A stretch of DNA of 64,000 bases from SYFY01 sp041752315 (GTDB taxonomy: Bacteria > Pseudomonadota > Gammaproteobacteria > Pseudomonadales > Azotimanducaceae). A model generated the notes under the pieces. It had not been told where the DNA came from, did no database searches, and saw only the letters and a program-made list of their open reading frames with translations. Positions 63,841 to 64,000 of this stretch are shown in pieces (the first letter of the stretch is position 1; every line of letters begins with the position of its first letter). Where the stretch lies: NCBI GenBank assembly GCA_041752315.1, contig JBGSHJ010000011.1, forward strand, positions 49,751 to 113,750. Reading direction: 5' to 3'. Both the position numbers and the translations under genes were made by a program.

Positions 63841-64000
63841 CTACCATCCATTCCAGTGCACAATGGTCTCGACGCGTGGGCGCGAAGCGACCTTGAAGTC
63901 AGTGCCTATCGTGTAAGCCACGGGCAAGAGCGCATAGACGGAAACGTTATCGGGGATACCCAGCACCCGCAACTTCTCTTCCTTCGAGACCATGGCCAAG
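63841..64000 (-). CDS. nitroreductase family protein, C-terminal part
   Basis: Only the last 52 codons are inside the window. They read EEKLRVLGIPDNVSVYALLP, then VAYTIG and RPRVETIVHWNGW. This is the usual C-terminus of FMN-dependent nitroreductases (LGIP...V..LLP.GYP...R..VE..VH). The gene continues beyond base 64000. Confidence 0.7.
   Translation of the reverse strand, partial: LAMVSKEEKLRVLGIPDNVSVYALLPVAYTIGTDFKVASRPRVETIVHWNGW

Overview
The window is a chromosomal segment of a non-enteric gammaproteobacterium. The evidence is gene order: yqiB-parE-parC-serB-fimX, psd-rhdA-orn-queG-nnr-tsaE-amiB-mutL-miaA-hfq-hflX-hflK-hflC-hisZ-purA and rnr-rlmB-rpsF-rpsR-rplI-dnaB-radA. This follows the layout known from Pseudomonas aeruginosa and, in part, E. 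coli. The genus cannot be decided from the sequence alone. The DNA is G+C rich and codon use is even up to about 48.2 kb.

Region 1 (1-48.2 kb) is a dense, conserved core. It holds topoisomerase IV (parE, parC), serine biosynthesis (serB), and a FimX-type c-di-GMP receptor beside a PilZ-domain protein. It also holds the complete EF-P beta-lysylation set (epmB divergent from efp-epmA), phosphatidylserine decarboxylase behind a rhodanese, oligoribonuclease and the queuosine enzyme QueG. An almost unbroken plus-strand run from 17.3 to 32.6 kb covers metabolite repair, tRNA modification, cell-wall cleavage, mismatch repair, Hfq, HflX/K/C, HisZ, PurA, a FabH2-like ketosynthase and an MFS carrier. 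Many junctions there overlap as ATGA, GTGA or TGATG. After this come an esterase-like hydrolase, GabD, a 1351-residue membrane protein of unknown function, tRNA-Leu(CAG), RNase R and RlmB, the S6-S18-L9 ribosomal operon, DnaB, RadA and a MetE-like methyltransferase.

Region 2 (48.2-64 kb) is accessory and looks different. It starts with a decayed group II intron maturase fragment and 1.4 kb with no convincing gene. It continues as a mosaic of mostly single-gene modules on both strands: OmpA-like, broken NUDIX, GrpB, GNAT, serine hydrolase, metallophosphoesterase, NUDIX, two VOC proteins, a sugar/aminoglycoside-type phosphotransferase, an MFS carrier with a solo tyrosine recombinase, a Ser/Thr kinase with TPRs, and a nitroreductase. 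At least nine copies of a ~65-bp repeat sit between these modules, always in the plus orientation whatever the gene strand. Each copy is two small hairpin motifs, and several stems differ in ways that keep pairing. Some junctions also carry integron attC-like arms (CCTAACGAGTAAGG paired with CCTTATTTGTTAGG) and a duplicated 135-bp element. No IntI is present. The best candidate for an undescribed system is therefore a cassette-like array marked by co-oriented hairpin repeats, with an embedded ~216-residue recombinase.
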